A DNA stretch of 64,000 bases from Parapedobacter composti. GTDB taxonomy: Bacteria > Bacteroidota > Bacteroidia > Sphingobacteriales > Sphingobacteriaceae. The stretch lies in the NCBI RefSeq assembly GCF_900112315.1, contig NZ_FOLL01000013.1:83786-147785 (forward strand), written 5' to 3'. This document shows positions 35,922 to 45,697 of the stretch, in pieces (position 1 is the stretch's first letter; every line of letters starts with the position of its first letter). Position numbers and translations under genes: made by a program. The notes below the pieces were generated by a model, which searched no databases, was not told where the DNA came from, and saw only the letters and a list, made by a program, of their open reading frames with translations.

Positions 35922-36743
35922 CTATTTAAGCCGGAACCGAACGTGTACCACCGCCTTCTGCACCGTCGGCGCGCGTTCCAGCTCGTTCAGTCGTGCCCCC
36001 CGCAACGCCTGTTCGCACTTCTCCCACAGCACCCGGTCGGGCAGCGTAGTACCCTTCACGCCTGCCCGCGCATATGTTACGGTACCATCGCGTGAAACGT
36101 GGACCTCCACCGCCACAATGCCTGCCTGCTGGCCGTTGTCTTCAATCCGTGGCGGCACCACCCATCGCCGGTTGGCAATGGTAAGTCCCTCCGTACCGAA
36201 TCCTGATCCCCCTTCTCCGTAGTTGGCGGCAAGGGGATCACCCTGGGCACTTCCCTGGTTGCCGGCCTCGTTGCCGGTACCATCACCGCTACCGGGTGCA
36301 TTGTTGCGTTTTCCGGTATATAGCGCATTGGGATTGATAGCCGGCTTGCTTTCCTTCTTTTCTACAGTCGTTTCCTCGGCATTTGCTTTTTTCTTTTCAT
36401 TGGCTACGACTGCCGGCGCGTCTTCCATGTCCTGCGTAGCCACGCTGCGCTCGGTCACCTGCTGCGAAGGGGTGGGCTGTGTCTCCTCCCGGGGGTCGAT
36501 CCTATCAGGCCTTACATTATTGGCATTTGGATCCATCGAGGGTTCGTCCACGGTCATGTAGTCGTCCCCCATACCCACCTCAGAAGTACCGTAGTTAACT
36601 ATGATGCCACCTGTCCCGATTTCGGGAAAAGCAGATCCAATCATAATAAAGAAACTCAGCAGCAACAAACCGCCCATCACCGCGCTCGATATCCAAAACG
36701 CCTTCGGGTAATTGTTGTCTTCCTGTGTATGATAATAACCCAT
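35922..36743 (-). CDS. tonB: TonB-like energy transducer
   Basis: 273 residues. N-terminal cytoplasmic stretch, one membrane helix (about 15-36, FWISSAVMGGLLLLSFFIMI), a long low-complexity periplasmic spacer rich in Glu, Lys, Pro and Gly (about 60-190), and a C-terminal TonB-like fold with VEVHVSRDGTVTYARAG and AVVHVRFRLK. Carries the proton-motive energy from ExbB/ExbD to outer-membrane receptors such as the SusC proteins here. Gene order exbB, exbD, tonB on the minus strand. Confidence 0.85.
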   Translation of the reverse strand: MGYYHTQEDNNYPKAFWISSAVMGGLLLLSFFIMIGSAFPEIGTGGIIVNYGTSEVGMGDDYMTVDEPSMDPNANNVRPDRIDPREETQPTPSQQVTERSVATQDMEDAPAVVANEKKKANAEETTVEKKESKPAINPNALYTGKRNNAPGSGDGTGNEAGNQGSAQGDPLAANYGEGGSGFGTEGLTIANRRWVVPPRIEDNGQQAGIVAVEVHVSRDGTVTYARAGVKGTTLPDRVLWEKCEQALRGARLNELERAPTVQKAVVHVRFRLK

Positions 36744-36808
36744 CGTATTCGAAATTATATCGCCCGTTCAGTAATGATGCAACGGGTGCCCACATTCCAT
36801 AATATCAG

Positions 36809-37216
36809 TTATTCCTTCAGCGGTTCGGTGGCCAATACCAACCGTATTTTCAGCTTGTTGGCGATGTCCATCACCGAAATCACATTCTGGATAGGCACCG
36901 TGCTATCGGCATAGAGCATGATAGTAAGCTCCTCTCCCGGTTGTACATAAGCTTTGATAGCGTCCAACAAATTACCATAGGGCACTTCCTGCTTATCAAG
37001 ATAATATTTCAGATCCTGGGTCACGGACACGGTGACGGTTTTCTTGGCGACCGATTGCTCACCGGCACTTGAACGGGGTAACAGCAGTTTTACGACCTGC
37101 GGATTAGCCACGGCCGAAGCCAGCAGGAAAAACAACATCAGGAAAAACATGATGTCGTTCAGGGAATCTGTAAATACCCTGACTTCCGATCGGTTCCGTT
37201 TCGCTCTTAAATTCAT
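36809..37216 (-). CDS. exbD: ExbD/TolR-family biopolymer transport protein
   Basis: 135 residues. Short cytoplasmic N-terminus with RNRSEVRVFTDSLNDIMFFL, where the membrane Asp of the proton channel is seen, a single membrane helix, and a periplasmic domain ending with ISVMDIANKLKIRLVLATEP. It lies 14 bp after exbB and 65 bp before tonB. Confidence 0.92.
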   Translation of the reverse strand: MNLRAKRNRSEVRVFTDSLNDIMFFLMLFFLLASAVANPQVVKLLLPRSSAGEQSVAKKTVTVSVTQDLKYYLDKQEVPYGNLLDAIKAYVQPGEELTIMLYADSTVPIQNVISVMDIANKLKIRLVLATEPLKE

Positions 37217-37230
37217 CGCAGCATTGTTTT

Positions 37231-37926
37231 TTAGGAGCCTGGTTCATCCAATAAGTCCACAAACTCAATCGCGTCGGTTTCTATCCGGAGAATGAGCCGC
37301 TCGAGCATGGTATTCAACACGTGATATCCCGCAAACGCCAGAATACCGATGGTCAATCCGGCCGCGGAGGCAATCATCTTAACATACAAGCCCCCCGACA
37401 CGCTGGCAATATCAATCCCCCCGGCAGCCTCCACGTCGCGGAAAATGATAATAACCCCGAAAATAGTGCCCACAAATCCCAGCATGGGCGCTACCGTGGA
37501 GATGATACTTAACAGGTTCAGGTTCTTTTCCAGCCGGGCCACTTCCAGCTTACCCACATTCTCGATGGCCCCCTCAATGTCCTTGATCGGACGCCCTATC
37601 CGCACCAATCCTTTTTCAAGCATCCTGCCGAGCGCACTGTTGCTCGCCCGGCATACCGAAAGGGCAGCCTCCAATCTGCCGGAAAGCACACTCTGCTTAA
37701 CGTGCGACATCAAGCTCGGATCATATTTTGAAGCCTTCTTAATGGTTAAATAACGTTCAATAAAAATCACCAGCGTGGCAAACAGCAAGAGTCCCAACGG
37801 GATCATGATCCATCCCGCTTTGAACAACAAACCAATCAAACTGATTCTCTCCTCTGCCAGCGCTACGGTCTGCGTTGCTCCAGCCAACGAATCCAATGGA
37901 TAAATGGTGTCTTGTAATAGTGACAT
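37231..37926 (-). CDS. exbB: ExbB/TolQ/MotA-family proton channel protein
   Basis: 231 residues with three membrane segments (about 28-52, 140-165, 180-205). The conserved channel part LLSIISTVAPMLGFVGTIFGV is clear, as is IASAAGLTIGILAFAGYHVL. Pairs with ExbD to power TonB. First gene of the exbB-exbD-tonB-folC series. Confidence 0.94.
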   Translation of the reverse strand: MSLLQDTIYPLDSLAGATQTVALAEERISLIGLLFKAGWIMIPLGLLLFATLVIFIERYLTIKKASKYDPSLMSHVKQSVLSGRLEAALSVCRASNSALGRMLEKGLVRIGRPIKDIEGAIENVGKLEVARLEKNLNLLSIISTVAPMLGFVGTIFGVIIIFRDVEAAGGIDIASVSGGLYVKMIASAAGLTIGILAFAGYHVLNTMLERLILRIETDAIEFVDLLDEPGS

Positions 37927-37987
37927 AATTTCTAAATGGTATTTCCTATGCTATTGTTTATGATCTGCTAACTTATAATAATCTTTA

Positions 37988-39082
37988 TTAATCGTGTTCA
38001 ATCTTCGCAATCCACGCACCGGGCTCAAAGTTTTTTTGCACCCTCGCCAGTTCCCTGTAGGCCTCTTCCTCCGTGGCGTACGATCCCCAGCTGATTTTCT
38101 TCCGATTGCCCGGCATACGGCTGTCAAGTGCTTTGAGGTCATACCCCTTAGCCTTCATCTCAGCCACATATTTCTTTGCTTGGGCCATGGTGGCAAACGA
38201 GCCGACAATAATTTCATAGGTTATTGACGGTCCCTTGGGTGCTTCAGGTACAGTCATACTATCTGTTGCCGCGTTTTGGCCATCTGCAACCAAGCTGTCC
38301 GTTATGCTCGTACTGTCTGCCACAACCGGCGTGCCGCCGTCCGTTACCGGAGATTCCTGTGGCTCGCTAACCAAACCAGCATCCTTGCTTAACCTCTGGT
38401 TTTCCGGCTGCCCATCAAACCATGCTGACGCAATCTCACCCACCCAAGCCGGCTTGGTATACCATACCCACCCCGCCGCCGCAAGCAATACCGGAACGAT
38501 AACGGCCACAATTATCCACGGCCTGCTACGTTTCCCGGCGGTATCCTCAACGGCCAACTCATCCCCTGATGCTTCAGTACCATCGTCGGCTACTTCCTGC
38601 TCAACTGTTGGTACCGCTACCTCATCAGCTGGCATTTCGTTCTCCACACGCGCCGGTTCCGGTTTCCGCAACTCCCTGTCCGGTTCCAAAGCCGTACGTT
38701 CCTTTATGGCTTTCATGCCGAACCCATCGGTACCGAATGGCTGCAGCACCAGGGTAGCTCCGTCTGCCGCCAAGTATCCCAGCCCATCAAGCAATGCCCG
38801 GCCGTTGCGGCTGATGGAGTCAAACACATCCTTTACTGCCTTATCCAACACATCCATGGCGGTCGCCTCATCCACCTTTCGCTGCGTCCGCACATAATCG
38901 GTTATGGGATATCCCATAGCCTGCCCTTCGGCAAGTTCCACCCGGTTAGTCGGCGGCAAGAAAACCGATCGCTGCGGATCAAAAGACGCGGGTGTGCGGC
39001 TAACCTTGAACACCCCAATGCCCGGAACCCATACCGCAGGGTATCGCCTCAACAAATTCACTATGCACAGCCCCAAATTCAT
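37988..39082 (-). CDS. HU-CCDC81 and SPOR domain protein
   Basis: 364 residues. The N-terminal 110 residues (LCIVNLLRRYPAVWVPGIG, FLPPTNRVELAEG, LDGLGYLAADG) match the bacterial HU-CCDC81 domain. A single membrane helix follows an acidic linker at about 185-205 (IIVAVIVPVLLAAAGWVWY). The C-terminal 75 residues form a SPOR domain (ITYEIIVGSFATMAQAKKYV, SWGSYATEEEAYRELARVQK). SPOR binds denuded peptidoglycan at division sites. HU-CCDC81 faces the cytoplasm and may touch DNA or other proteins. Common in this phylum, function not established. Confidence 0.88.
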   Translation of the reverse strand: MNLGLCIVNLLRRYPAVWVPGIGVFKVSRTPASFDPQRSVFLPPTNRVELAEGQAMGYPITDYVRTQRKVDEATAMDVLDKAVKDVFDSISRNGRALLDGLGYLAADGATLVLQPFGTDGFGMKAIKERTALEPDRELRKPEPARVENEMPADEVAVPTVEQEVADDGTEASGDELAVEDTAGKRSRPWIIVAVIVPVLLAAAGWVWYTKPAWVGEIASAWFDGQPENQRLSKDAGLVSEPQESPVTDGGTPVVADSTSITDSLVADGQNAATDSMTVPEAPKGPSITYEIIVGSFATMAQAKKYVAEMKAKGYDLKALDSRMPGNRKKISWGSYATEEEAYRELARVQKNFEPGAWIAKIEHD

Positions 39083-39119
39083 GGTATAGTACTACCCCAA
39101 AAAAATTAATATCGTGTGA

Positions 39120-40859
39120 TCAAAATGAAAAATTGACCCCGCCGATGACGTTCAATCCCAGCCGCGGATAAAACAGGTAACGCTCATACGCGGCGCCCAA
39201 CATGTTGTTCAACCTGACATAAACCCCTATACGATCAGTTGCCCGGTATTCTGCCCCGGCACTGAGGTCGGCGAACGCCGGAATGGTAACTTTTCGCAGC
39301 TCCGGCCCGCCCATTTCTACAATAGAATAGTCAGACAGGTTAATACGCTCGTCACTTACCAAGCCATAGGTCTGACCTTGGAACAGCAGTTCTCCATCAA
39401 TATACAATTTATCGCTGATGTTAAACCGGGCGTTGGCCGCCAATCGCATCTTCGGCATAAACCAAGCCTCCTCCTCCTGCTGGAGGTCAAACTCATTCAA
39501 ATTAAGTTTACCGCCAAGGCTGACCACTTCAGAAACCCTGACATTCAGCTCGCCTTCCAATCCCACAATGGTACTTGCCTCATCACCAGCCTCATATATC
39601 ATCCGGAACGCATAAGGTGTTTCCGGCGAAACAGCATAAAACGGCAGGCTTTCCACCCGTCTGTAAAACGCCCTTACCTTGTAGCCGAATGTGGCCCCCG
39701 CATTCCCCTTGATTCCACCGAACACGTGCATCCGATCGACTGAGTTGCGGATGTCGTTCTCCGTTCCCAATGCAGCCAACCAAGGGTTCTCCTGAGTGAG
39801 GGCCTTTACTGAAGTCCTATTTACGTCGCCGCTGATCCCGCCGAACAGGTGGGCGTACTTCGGAATAAGGGCAAAGTCGATTTCCGCAGACGGGAAAATA
39901 TTGGTCCGCGACGAGTCGCCGAATTCTGCCACAAAATTAGCACCCAAGGTGATGTTGTAATTGGCACCTTGGAAGCGGATATAGGGATTGACCTTCGCGA
40001 TGTGATTAGCTAAGCTGTACCCTGCATCCTTCACCGTGGTGAAGTCGCCCGAAATATTGGCACCCACATTAAAAACGTTGACCTGTTTATTCAGGTAGCC
40101 CGCTAGCGCTATTGAGTTTTCCTTGGTTTCATAAATATTACTATACAGATAGGCATCGCCTTTCAGCGAATAGCTGAATGCATCTGTCGCTTGCTCGTCA
40201 TGGTTACTGGTCAGTTCCCCGGTAAAGTAAATATCATTGAATGCCTGCCTCGCCGGGTCGAGATTCAGGCTATTCCCGTCAGTATCACTCACGGGGCCGT
40301 AAAACCGTGTGCCATAGCGATTAAAACCCAACTCACCGTCCAATGTCACCGGGCCATATATCGTACGTCCGAAAACACCTATCTGCTGCGACGAGAATCG
40401 CTGTGCCTCTAATGTTCCTTGCTGGTTCAAATGCTTCACGAATCCGCCCAGCCGGGTATCTACGTAATAATCAGATGTGAGGTATACCTCGCCCAGCAAC
40501 GTTCCTAAGTTTCCGGCTCCGATTTTCACGTAATTATTGGTCAGCTCATGCGTGCGCGAAAAGGGCATCTCCTGAATGGTAAGCCGCTTGGTTCCCGTAT
40601 TGATATCCAGCTTCCTGTCGAGTATGTCGTAAGTCAATTTGGGTTGATATTGCCGCTTGCTGCTCATGTCGGGGCTCCGCCGTATTTTTACGGCGTCGGC
40701 CAATATGGGCCGGTAATCGCGCACCACTTCGATGGAATCGATCGTAGCAGCAGGTCTTCCGTCCCTCTTTTCTTCTTCCTGCGCATATCCTGCCGTAAAC
40801 ATCACCGAAAGAACTCCAGTAAGCACATATCCGCGGCGCATTGATTTTCGCAATATCAT
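39120..40859 (-). CDS. Outer-membrane beta-barrel protein (TonB-receptor-like, no plug)
   Basis: 579 residues with a signal peptide ending AGYAQ. The rest is a barrel of alternating aromatic strands (GVFGRTIYGPVTLDGELGFN, ISDKLYIDGELLFQGQTYG) ending in VIGGVNFSF, a canonical C-terminal aromatic beta-signal. The N-terminal IDSIEVVRDYRPILADAVKI is characteristic of a family found beside TPR proteins in Bacteroidota. There is no plug domain. It starts 6 bp after the TPR gene, so the two are translated from one message and may form one envelope complex. Confidence 0.85.
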   Translation of the reverse strand: MILRKSMRRGYVLTGVLSVMFTAGYAQEEEKRDGRPAATIDSIEVVRDYRPILADAVKIRRSPDMSSKRQYQPKLTYDILDRKLDINTGTKRLTIQEMPFSRTHELTNNYVKIGAGNLGTLLGEVYLTSDYYVDTRLGGFVKHLNQQGTLEAQRFSSQQIGVFGRTIYGPVTLDGELGFNRYGTRFYGPVSDTDGNSLNLDPARQAFNDIYFTGELTSNHDEQATDAFSYSLKGDAYLYSNIYETKENSIALAGYLNKQVNVFNVGANISGDFTTVKDAGYSLANHIAKVNPYIRFQGANYNITLGANFVAEFGDSSRTNIFPSAEIDFALIPKYAHLFGGISGDVNRTSVKALTQENPWLAALGTENDIRNSVDRMHVFGGIKGNAGATFGYKVRAFYRRVESLPFYAVSPETPYAFRMIYEAGDEASTIVGLEGELNVRVSEVVSLGGKLNLNEFDLQQEEEAWFMPKMRLAANARFNISDKLYIDGELLFQGQTYGLVSDERINLSDYSIVEMGGPELRKVTIPAFADLSAGAEYRATDRIGVYVRLNNMLGAAYERYLFYPRLGLNVIGGVNFSF

Positions 40860-40865
40860 AAACTG

Positions 40866-43800
40866 TTACTTCTTGTTATTCAACTTTTGCAAACGCTCCT
40901 TGGCGGAAATGATGATATCGTCATCTCCTTCGTAATTCGCTATGATACTCTCCAATGTACTCTTAGCTTGGAAATCATCACCCTTCCCCGCGTAAGCATC
41001 GGCAAGCAGGATGAAACATTTGGCCACCCAATAATCATGCGAGCCCATGTTATTAATCACGTCAAACGCCGATTCGATGGCCTTATCATACTCCTTGGCT
41101 TCGTATTGCAGCTGCCCCACTAAGTAGCGGGCTTCGGCGCCCACCACCGTCTGGCTTTTCGCGGCCGGGCGCAGTTCCTTCATCGCCGACTCCACATCAC
41201 CCTGTCTCAACATCGCCCTCGCCGTGTACAGGTGAGCTTTGGCAATATCCTCTTCCGAAGCGCGGTCGTACTCTTTAATCAACTTGGCATATTTAATGAC
41301 CTGCTCCATATCGCCAATCTCGAAATAACATACCATCAGGTTGTTTACCGCAAAACCATAATTGGCTTTGTATTCGGAAGTCAGCTCCAGCTTTTTAAGA
41401 TGCACGATAGCCTCATTGTATTGCTTAAGCCCCAGGTGCAGTTCGGCCGCAGTGAGCAACGAGCTTTCCGTGTAAGGACTTGTCCAGTCGTTGAGAATAA
41501 TGTTCAGGTCGTGCAACGCTTCCTTCGGATGTCCGGTTCTGAAAAGACTTACGCCGCGGATATACCGTGCATGCTTCTCTTGCAACGGCTTGGGGAATTT
41601 ATCGAAATATGCATTAATAGCCTCTACCGCTGCCTGATATTCCCCCCGGGTAAACAGGGTATGTGCAGCCTGAAAAGCCAGGTTATCTTGTTCCTGTTTA
41701 GATAAGTCACCGATATTGGTCGACGTGGCATAGTTGATATAACCGGTCGCATCGCCCCTGTCCAGGTAGATGTTTTCGATAGAACGCATGGCCTGCCTGG
41801 CTTCATCCGTGGTGGCATGTTCCTCCACCACTCTCCGGAAAGTCTTCATCGCGGCTTCGGTGTCGTCCTTATTGTACTGCACCAGGCCTATGGTCATCAG
41901 TGCCCGCGGTGCATAGCTGCTGCGCGGATACCGCTCAATCATCTGCTGCAGACCGTCGATAGCCGTATCATAATCGCCCATCGTGAAATACGTGTAGGGT
42001 ACCTCGAAAGCCACGTCATCGGCATAATTCGAATTCGGGAATTTCTCAATAACCGACCGCAACGTAGCGAGCTTTGCCTCATTATTACCTTGCAGCCCTT
42101 GGATGATGCCCCGCTGGAACAGCGCGTAATCCTCACTCGGCGCCTTGCCACTAATCAACTTATCGTAATACTGCATGGCACGGCCATAGTTGCGCATGGA
42201 AAAGTAAGAGTCTCCCAACCGTGCAATCGCATCGTTACGTACATTGGGCTCTATCGTATTTCCTCCAGTAGCAAGGAAACGCTCGAAATAGTTTGCCGCT
42301 GTGTTGAAGCTGTTGTTACGGAAGGCAGCATAAGCCAGGGCGTAGTTAGCATAGGCATATACATCCGTCTTACGGGCGGCAGGCATCCGTAGAAAACGGG
42401 AAAAGTTCTGTACCGCCTCGCCGTATTTGCGCACCTCGTACATGGCCTCCGCCTTCCAGTACGTAGCCAGTGCGGCAATCTCGGGGTCAATCGGATACTT
42501 TTCCGAACGCATGAACATAGAAATGCTGTTTTCGAACGCCCGCTCGTTGTAAAATTCCAACCCCCGGTAATACGTGACTTTCTGATAGGCTGCGTCCGCC
42601 TCGCGCCCACGGTTTTTGATAGACTCCAAAATGTCTACCGCAGCACGGTAATTGCTGGTACCCAATAACGTTTCCGCATAGAGTGTCTGCGCTTCCTCCA
42701 ACCGTTTTGTGTTGGGATAAGTATCCAGGTATTCCTTGGCGGCATCAAGCGCCACCTGGTGGAATTCAAGCTCGTAAGACAACTTGGCATAATTGAACAG
42801 CCCCTCCTCTTTCATTGCCGGATCGAAGTCCAGCTTCGATGCCATGAAAAACGCATTCCGTGCCCGCTGTTTGTCGCCCGTCTTCAGAAAAGCGTCACCC
42901 AGGGCGATCATCGCGCTCTGGTAATAAGCATCCTGTTCCTGTAGCTTCTGCAATTCGGCTATGGCCTTTTCATAGTCGCCCATTTTATAGGCGATATAAC
43001 CGATCTGATAGCTATCCTGATTGTTCTGGGTCTTACCTTTATCGGCTGCTTGAAATTTGTCATAATACGCTTTCGCGTTCTCAAAGTCGTTTTTAGCGAA
43101 ATAGGTTGCAGCCACGATACGGAACATATCCGTTTCGTGAGCCTGTTTGGTATTCGCCAATATGGGTAAGGCATAATCCAGCACGTCATCATACCGGTTA
43201 TCAAGGTAGTATAACGCCGTGATGTAATAAGGGTAGGTAGCTTCATACGTCTTGGATCCCTTCAGCTTCTCAAACTCAGCCAGGGCCGTCTTGAATTCCC
43301 GGTCAAGGTAGCACAGGTAAGCATAATAATAGATAGAAGCTTCCTGGTATACACCTCCTTCGTCTTTTAGTTGTTCGAAAAGCGGCTTGGCCGAACCATA
43401 GTCGTCGGTCATGAAAAACGAATACGCCTGCTTATACCGGAATTCCCTGTTTTCCCTTCCGGCAAGATTGCGGCTATCCAGCTTATTGAACCACTCCAAT
43501 GCCCGCTGGTAATCTTTCTGCGCGAAGTAAGACCGCCCGACCTGGAAGTATGCTGCCTTGGAATTCGCGCTGGCCGGATAATTTTCAATATAACTCAGGA
43601 ACCGGCTCTCTGCGTCAGACTCTCCCAGCTCCAATGCGCAAATGGCCTGATAAAAACGGGCATTTTCCTTGAGCAGCGTCAACTCTGCATGTTCATCCTG
43701 CTGCAACGAGGATTTTATCCGGATGTCTTCGACCTTACTGAATTGCTTGGCAGCCGATGCATACTTGCCCTTTTCATACAACTCCATCCCCGTTTTATAG

Positions 43801-43898
43801 GCCTGGTTAACTTCTTGCCATGCACTCTGTTGAGCAAAAGCTGAAGATGCGGCCAAACTGAATACAACGACACTTACCTGATAAACCCGATTAAACAT
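40866..43898 (-). CDS. Large TPR-repeat periplasmic or envelope protein
   Basis: 1010 residues, signal peptide ending ASSAFAQ. Nearly the whole length is built of tetratricopeptide repeats (for example AYFQVGRSYFAQKDYQRALEW, GYIAYKMGDYEKAIAELQKL, APRALMTIGLVQYNKDDTEA; each spans a repeat). There is no enzymatic domain. TPR arrays of this sort scaffold envelope complexes; related proteins are implicated in cell-envelope assembly. Followed within 6 bp by the outer-membrane barrel gene. The promoter at 43904-43936 ends 5 bp before the ATG. Confidence 0.9.
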   Translation of the reverse strand: MFNRVYQVSVVVFSLAASSAFAQQSAWQEVNQAYKTGMELYEKGKYASAAKQFSKVEDIRIKSSLQQDEHAELTLLKENARFYQAICALELGESDAESRFLSYIENYPASANSKAAYFQVGRSYFAQKDYQRALEWFNKLDSRNLAGRENREFRYKQAYSFFMTDDYGSAKPLFEQLKDEGGVYQEASIYYYAYLCYLDREFKTALAEFEKLKGSKTYEATYPYYITALYYLDNRYDDVLDYALPILANTKQAHETDMFRIVAATYFAKNDFENAKAYYDKFQAADKGKTQNNQDSYQIGYIAYKMGDYEKAIAELQKLQEQDAYYQSAMIALGDAFLKTGDKQRARNAFFMASKLDFDPAMKEEGLFNYAKLSYELEFHQVALDAAKEYLDTYPNTKRLEEAQTLYAETLLGTSNYRAAVDILESIKNRGREADAAYQKVTYYRGLEFYNERAFENSISMFMRSEKYPIDPEIAALATYWKAEAMYEVRKYGEAVQNFSRFLRMPAARKTDVYAYANYALAYAAFRNNSFNTAANYFERFLATGGNTIEPNVRNDAIARLGDSYFSMRNYGRAMQYYDKLISGKAPSEDYALFQRGIIQGLQGNNEAKLATLRSVIEKFPNSNYADDVAFEVPYTYFTMGDYDTAIDGLQQMIERYPRSSYAPRALMTIGLVQYNKDDTEAAMKTFRRVVEEHATTDEARQAMRSIENIYLDRGDATGYINYATSTNIGDLSKQEQDNLAFQAAHTLFTRGEYQAAVEAINAYFDKFPKPLQEKHARYIRGVSLFRTGHPKEALHDLNIILNDWTSPYTESSLLTAAELHLGLKQYNEAIVHLKKLELTSEYKANYGFAVNNLMVCYFEIGDMEQVIKYAKLIKEYDRASEEDIAKAHLYTARAMLRQGDVESAMKELRPAAKSQTVVGAEARYLVGQLQYEAKEYDKAIESAFDVINNMGSHDYWVAKCFILLADAYAGKGDDFQAKSTLESIIANYEGDDDIIISAKERLQKLNNKK

Positions 43899-43903
43899 AC
43901 GAC

Positions 43904-43936
43904 CAAATTAATCTAATTTTCCCCTTTCCACACAAA
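43904..43936 (-). promoter_or_regulatory. Promoter of the TPR gene, possibly giving a leaderless mRNA
   Basis: Minus strand TTTG (43936-43933), 21 bp, TTAATTTG (43911-43904), one mismatch to TAnnTTTG. Only 5 bp separate it from the ATG at 43898, so transcription would begin at or next to the start codon. Confidence 0.45.
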
Positions 43937-44047
43937 GTTGGGGCCACAAAATATGTATTACCCAATCTAACCTGCTAAGTTAACGGGAAACACAGAAGTT
44001 CTCCGCAAAAGTTGTCCACAATTGTTGATAACGTCACCCCCTCCTAC

Positions 44048-44986
44048 TCAGCCCCGCTTGCCGGCCAGCAAATACAGCACGGCCATCCGGATAGCCACGC
44101 CGTTTTCCACCTGATCAAGAATAATTGAATGGTGACTGTCGGCTACGTCAGTTGTTATCTCCACGCCCCGGTTTATGGGGCCCGGGTGCATGATGGTAAT
44201 CTCCTTGTCAAGTGAGTCCAGCAACTGCTTGTTCAAGCCATATAGCATGGAATACTCCCGCAGGGAGGGGAAATATGCGATATCCTGGCGTTCCAGCTGA
44301 ATGCGCAGCATATTCGCCACATCACACCATTGCAAGGCTTCCAGCAGATTATACGTCACTTTAACTCCCAACGATGAGATATACTTGGGAATTAACGTGG
44401 TAGGACCACAAACCATTACTTCCGCTCCTAATTTACGAAGGCAAAGAATATTGGACAATGCCACGCGCGAGTGCAGGATATCGCCGATGATAGCAATTTT
44501 CCGGCCTGCCACATCACCATAGCGTTCACGTATCGAAAAAGCATCAAGCAACGCCTGGGTCGGATGTTCATGCGCGCCATCACCTGCGTTTACCAGCTGG
44601 GCATCCACATGCCGGCTCAGGAAAACCCCGGCTCCCGGATAGGGATGTCGCATAACAATCATATCCACCTTCATGGCCAGTATATTGTTAACCGTGTCAA
44701 TCAGTGTTTCGCCCTTGCTTACGGAAGAAGACGAGGCTGCGAAATTGACAACGTCAGCAGACAGCCGCTTTTCAGCCAATTCAAACGACAGCCGCGTACG
44801 GGTGGAATTTTCAAAGAAGACATTTGCTATGGTGATATCCCTCAGCGATGGGACCTTCTTTATCGGCCGGTTAAGTACGTCTTTGAAGTTGCCTGCTGTC
44901 TCGAAAATGAGCTGGATATCATCTTCTGTGAGATCTTTGATACCCAACAGGTGCCGTGTACTGATTTGCCTTGATGATGCTGTCAT
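44048..44986 (-). CDS. pyrB: Aspartate carbamoyltransferase catalytic subunit
   Basis: 312 residues. First committed step of pyrimidine synthesis: carbamoyl phosphate plus aspartate to carbamoyl aspartate. Carbamoyl-phosphate loop FFENSTRTRLSF (Ser61-Arg65), SVSKGETLIDT, active-site DGAHEHPTQALLDAFSI, and the aspartate-binding IMHPGPINRGVEI. No regulatory pyrI is adjacent. It starts 9 bp after pyrR. Confidence 0.97.
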   Translation of the reverse strand: MTASSRQISTRHLLGIKDLTEDDIQLIFETAGNFKDVLNRPIKKVPSLRDITIANVFFENSTRTRLSFELAEKRLSADVVNFAASSSSVSKGETLIDTVNNILAMKVDMIVMRHPYPGAGVFLSRHVDAQLVNAGDGAHEHPTQALLDAFSIRERYGDVAGRKIAIIGDILHSRVALSNILCLRKLGAEVMVCGPTTLIPKYISSLGVKVTYNLLEALQWCDVANMLRIQLERQDIAYFPSLREYSMLYGLNKQLLDSLDKEITIMHPGPINRGVEITTDVADSHHSIILDQVENGVAIRMAVLYLLAGKRG

Positions 44987-44995
44987 TTGTCCGAC

Positions 44996-45547
44996 TTAAC
45001 TTGCTTTTTCCGTCAATAGTATTATCCGGTCGTGCGTATCCACTTCTTTCCAGCTTACGGCGACTTTCTGCGAGTCAATGGAATCCACCTGAATACCTAT
45101 GTAATCAGGTTCTATGGGAAGTTGCCTCGAAAAACGGCGATCCACCAAAACGAGCAGTTCAATCTTGGCCGGACGGCCGAATGCCTGCAGGGCATCCATG
45201 GCTGCCCGGATGGTTCTTCCCGTCCATAGCACATCATCCATCAGGATGACCTTCTTCCCTTCCACGATGAAATCGATACTGGTGCTGCTCGGCACCAACG
45301 GGCCGCTGTCCTTCCTCCGGAAGTCATCCCGGAAAAACGTGATGTCCAGCTCGCCGTAAGGAACCGACGTTATCCCCTGAATCTGCTTCAGCTCATCCAC
45401 GATACGGCGTCCCAGGTAAATACCCCTCGGCTGGATGCCGATAACCACGGAATCGGAAAAATCGGCATGATTTTCAACAAGCTGGTGGCAAAGCCGCTGG
45501 ATGGTAATCTGGAACTTCTGGCCTTCCAGTAATACGGATCGTTTCAT
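44996..45547 (-). CDS. pyrR: PyrR bifunctional regulator/uracil phosphoribosyltransferase
   Basis: 183 residues from ATG 45547. Phosphoribosyltransferase fold with the PRPP loop KKVILMDDVLWTGRTIRAAM, hood region VVIGIQPRGIYLGRRI and the PyrR-specific ELDITFFRDDF. In Gram-positives PyrR binds pyr mRNA; in this phylum RNA regulation is less certain, and no anti-antiterminator hairpin was recognised upstream. Sits directly before pyrB. Confidence 0.94.
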   Translation of the reverse strand: MKRSVLLEGQKFQITIQRLCHQLVENHADFSDSVVIGIQPRGIYLGRRIVDELKQIQGITSVPYGELDITFFRDDFRRKDSGPLVPSSTSIDFIVEGKKVILMDDVLWTGRTIRAAMDALQAFGRPAKIELLVLVDRRFSRQLPIEPDYIGIQVDSIDSQKVAVSWKEVDTHDRIILLTEKAS

Positions 45548-45584
45548 TCGCAATCAACGTTCAAGATGGGCATGGAATACGGCA

Positions 45585-45592
45585 CAAACCTA
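45585..45592 (-). promoter_or_regulatory. -7 promoter element of pyrR-pyrB
   Basis: Minus strand TAGGTTTG, exact TAnnTTTG, ending 37 bp before the pyrR ATG. No -33 at standard spacing. Confidence 0.45.
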
Positions 45593-45697
45593 CTACATTT
45601 TTTTGACTTACCACGACCCTTCATCATATTTTTCCGTCATCAGAACTTATCCAACAACCTCGAATCCATCGTAAAAGCGTGTATACCATGGCCGGTG

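Noticed and set aside
38235..38897. 220-codon plus-strand frame over the SPOR protein gene
   Set aside because: Ser/Thr/Ala-rich antisense of an acidic linker, no start signals.
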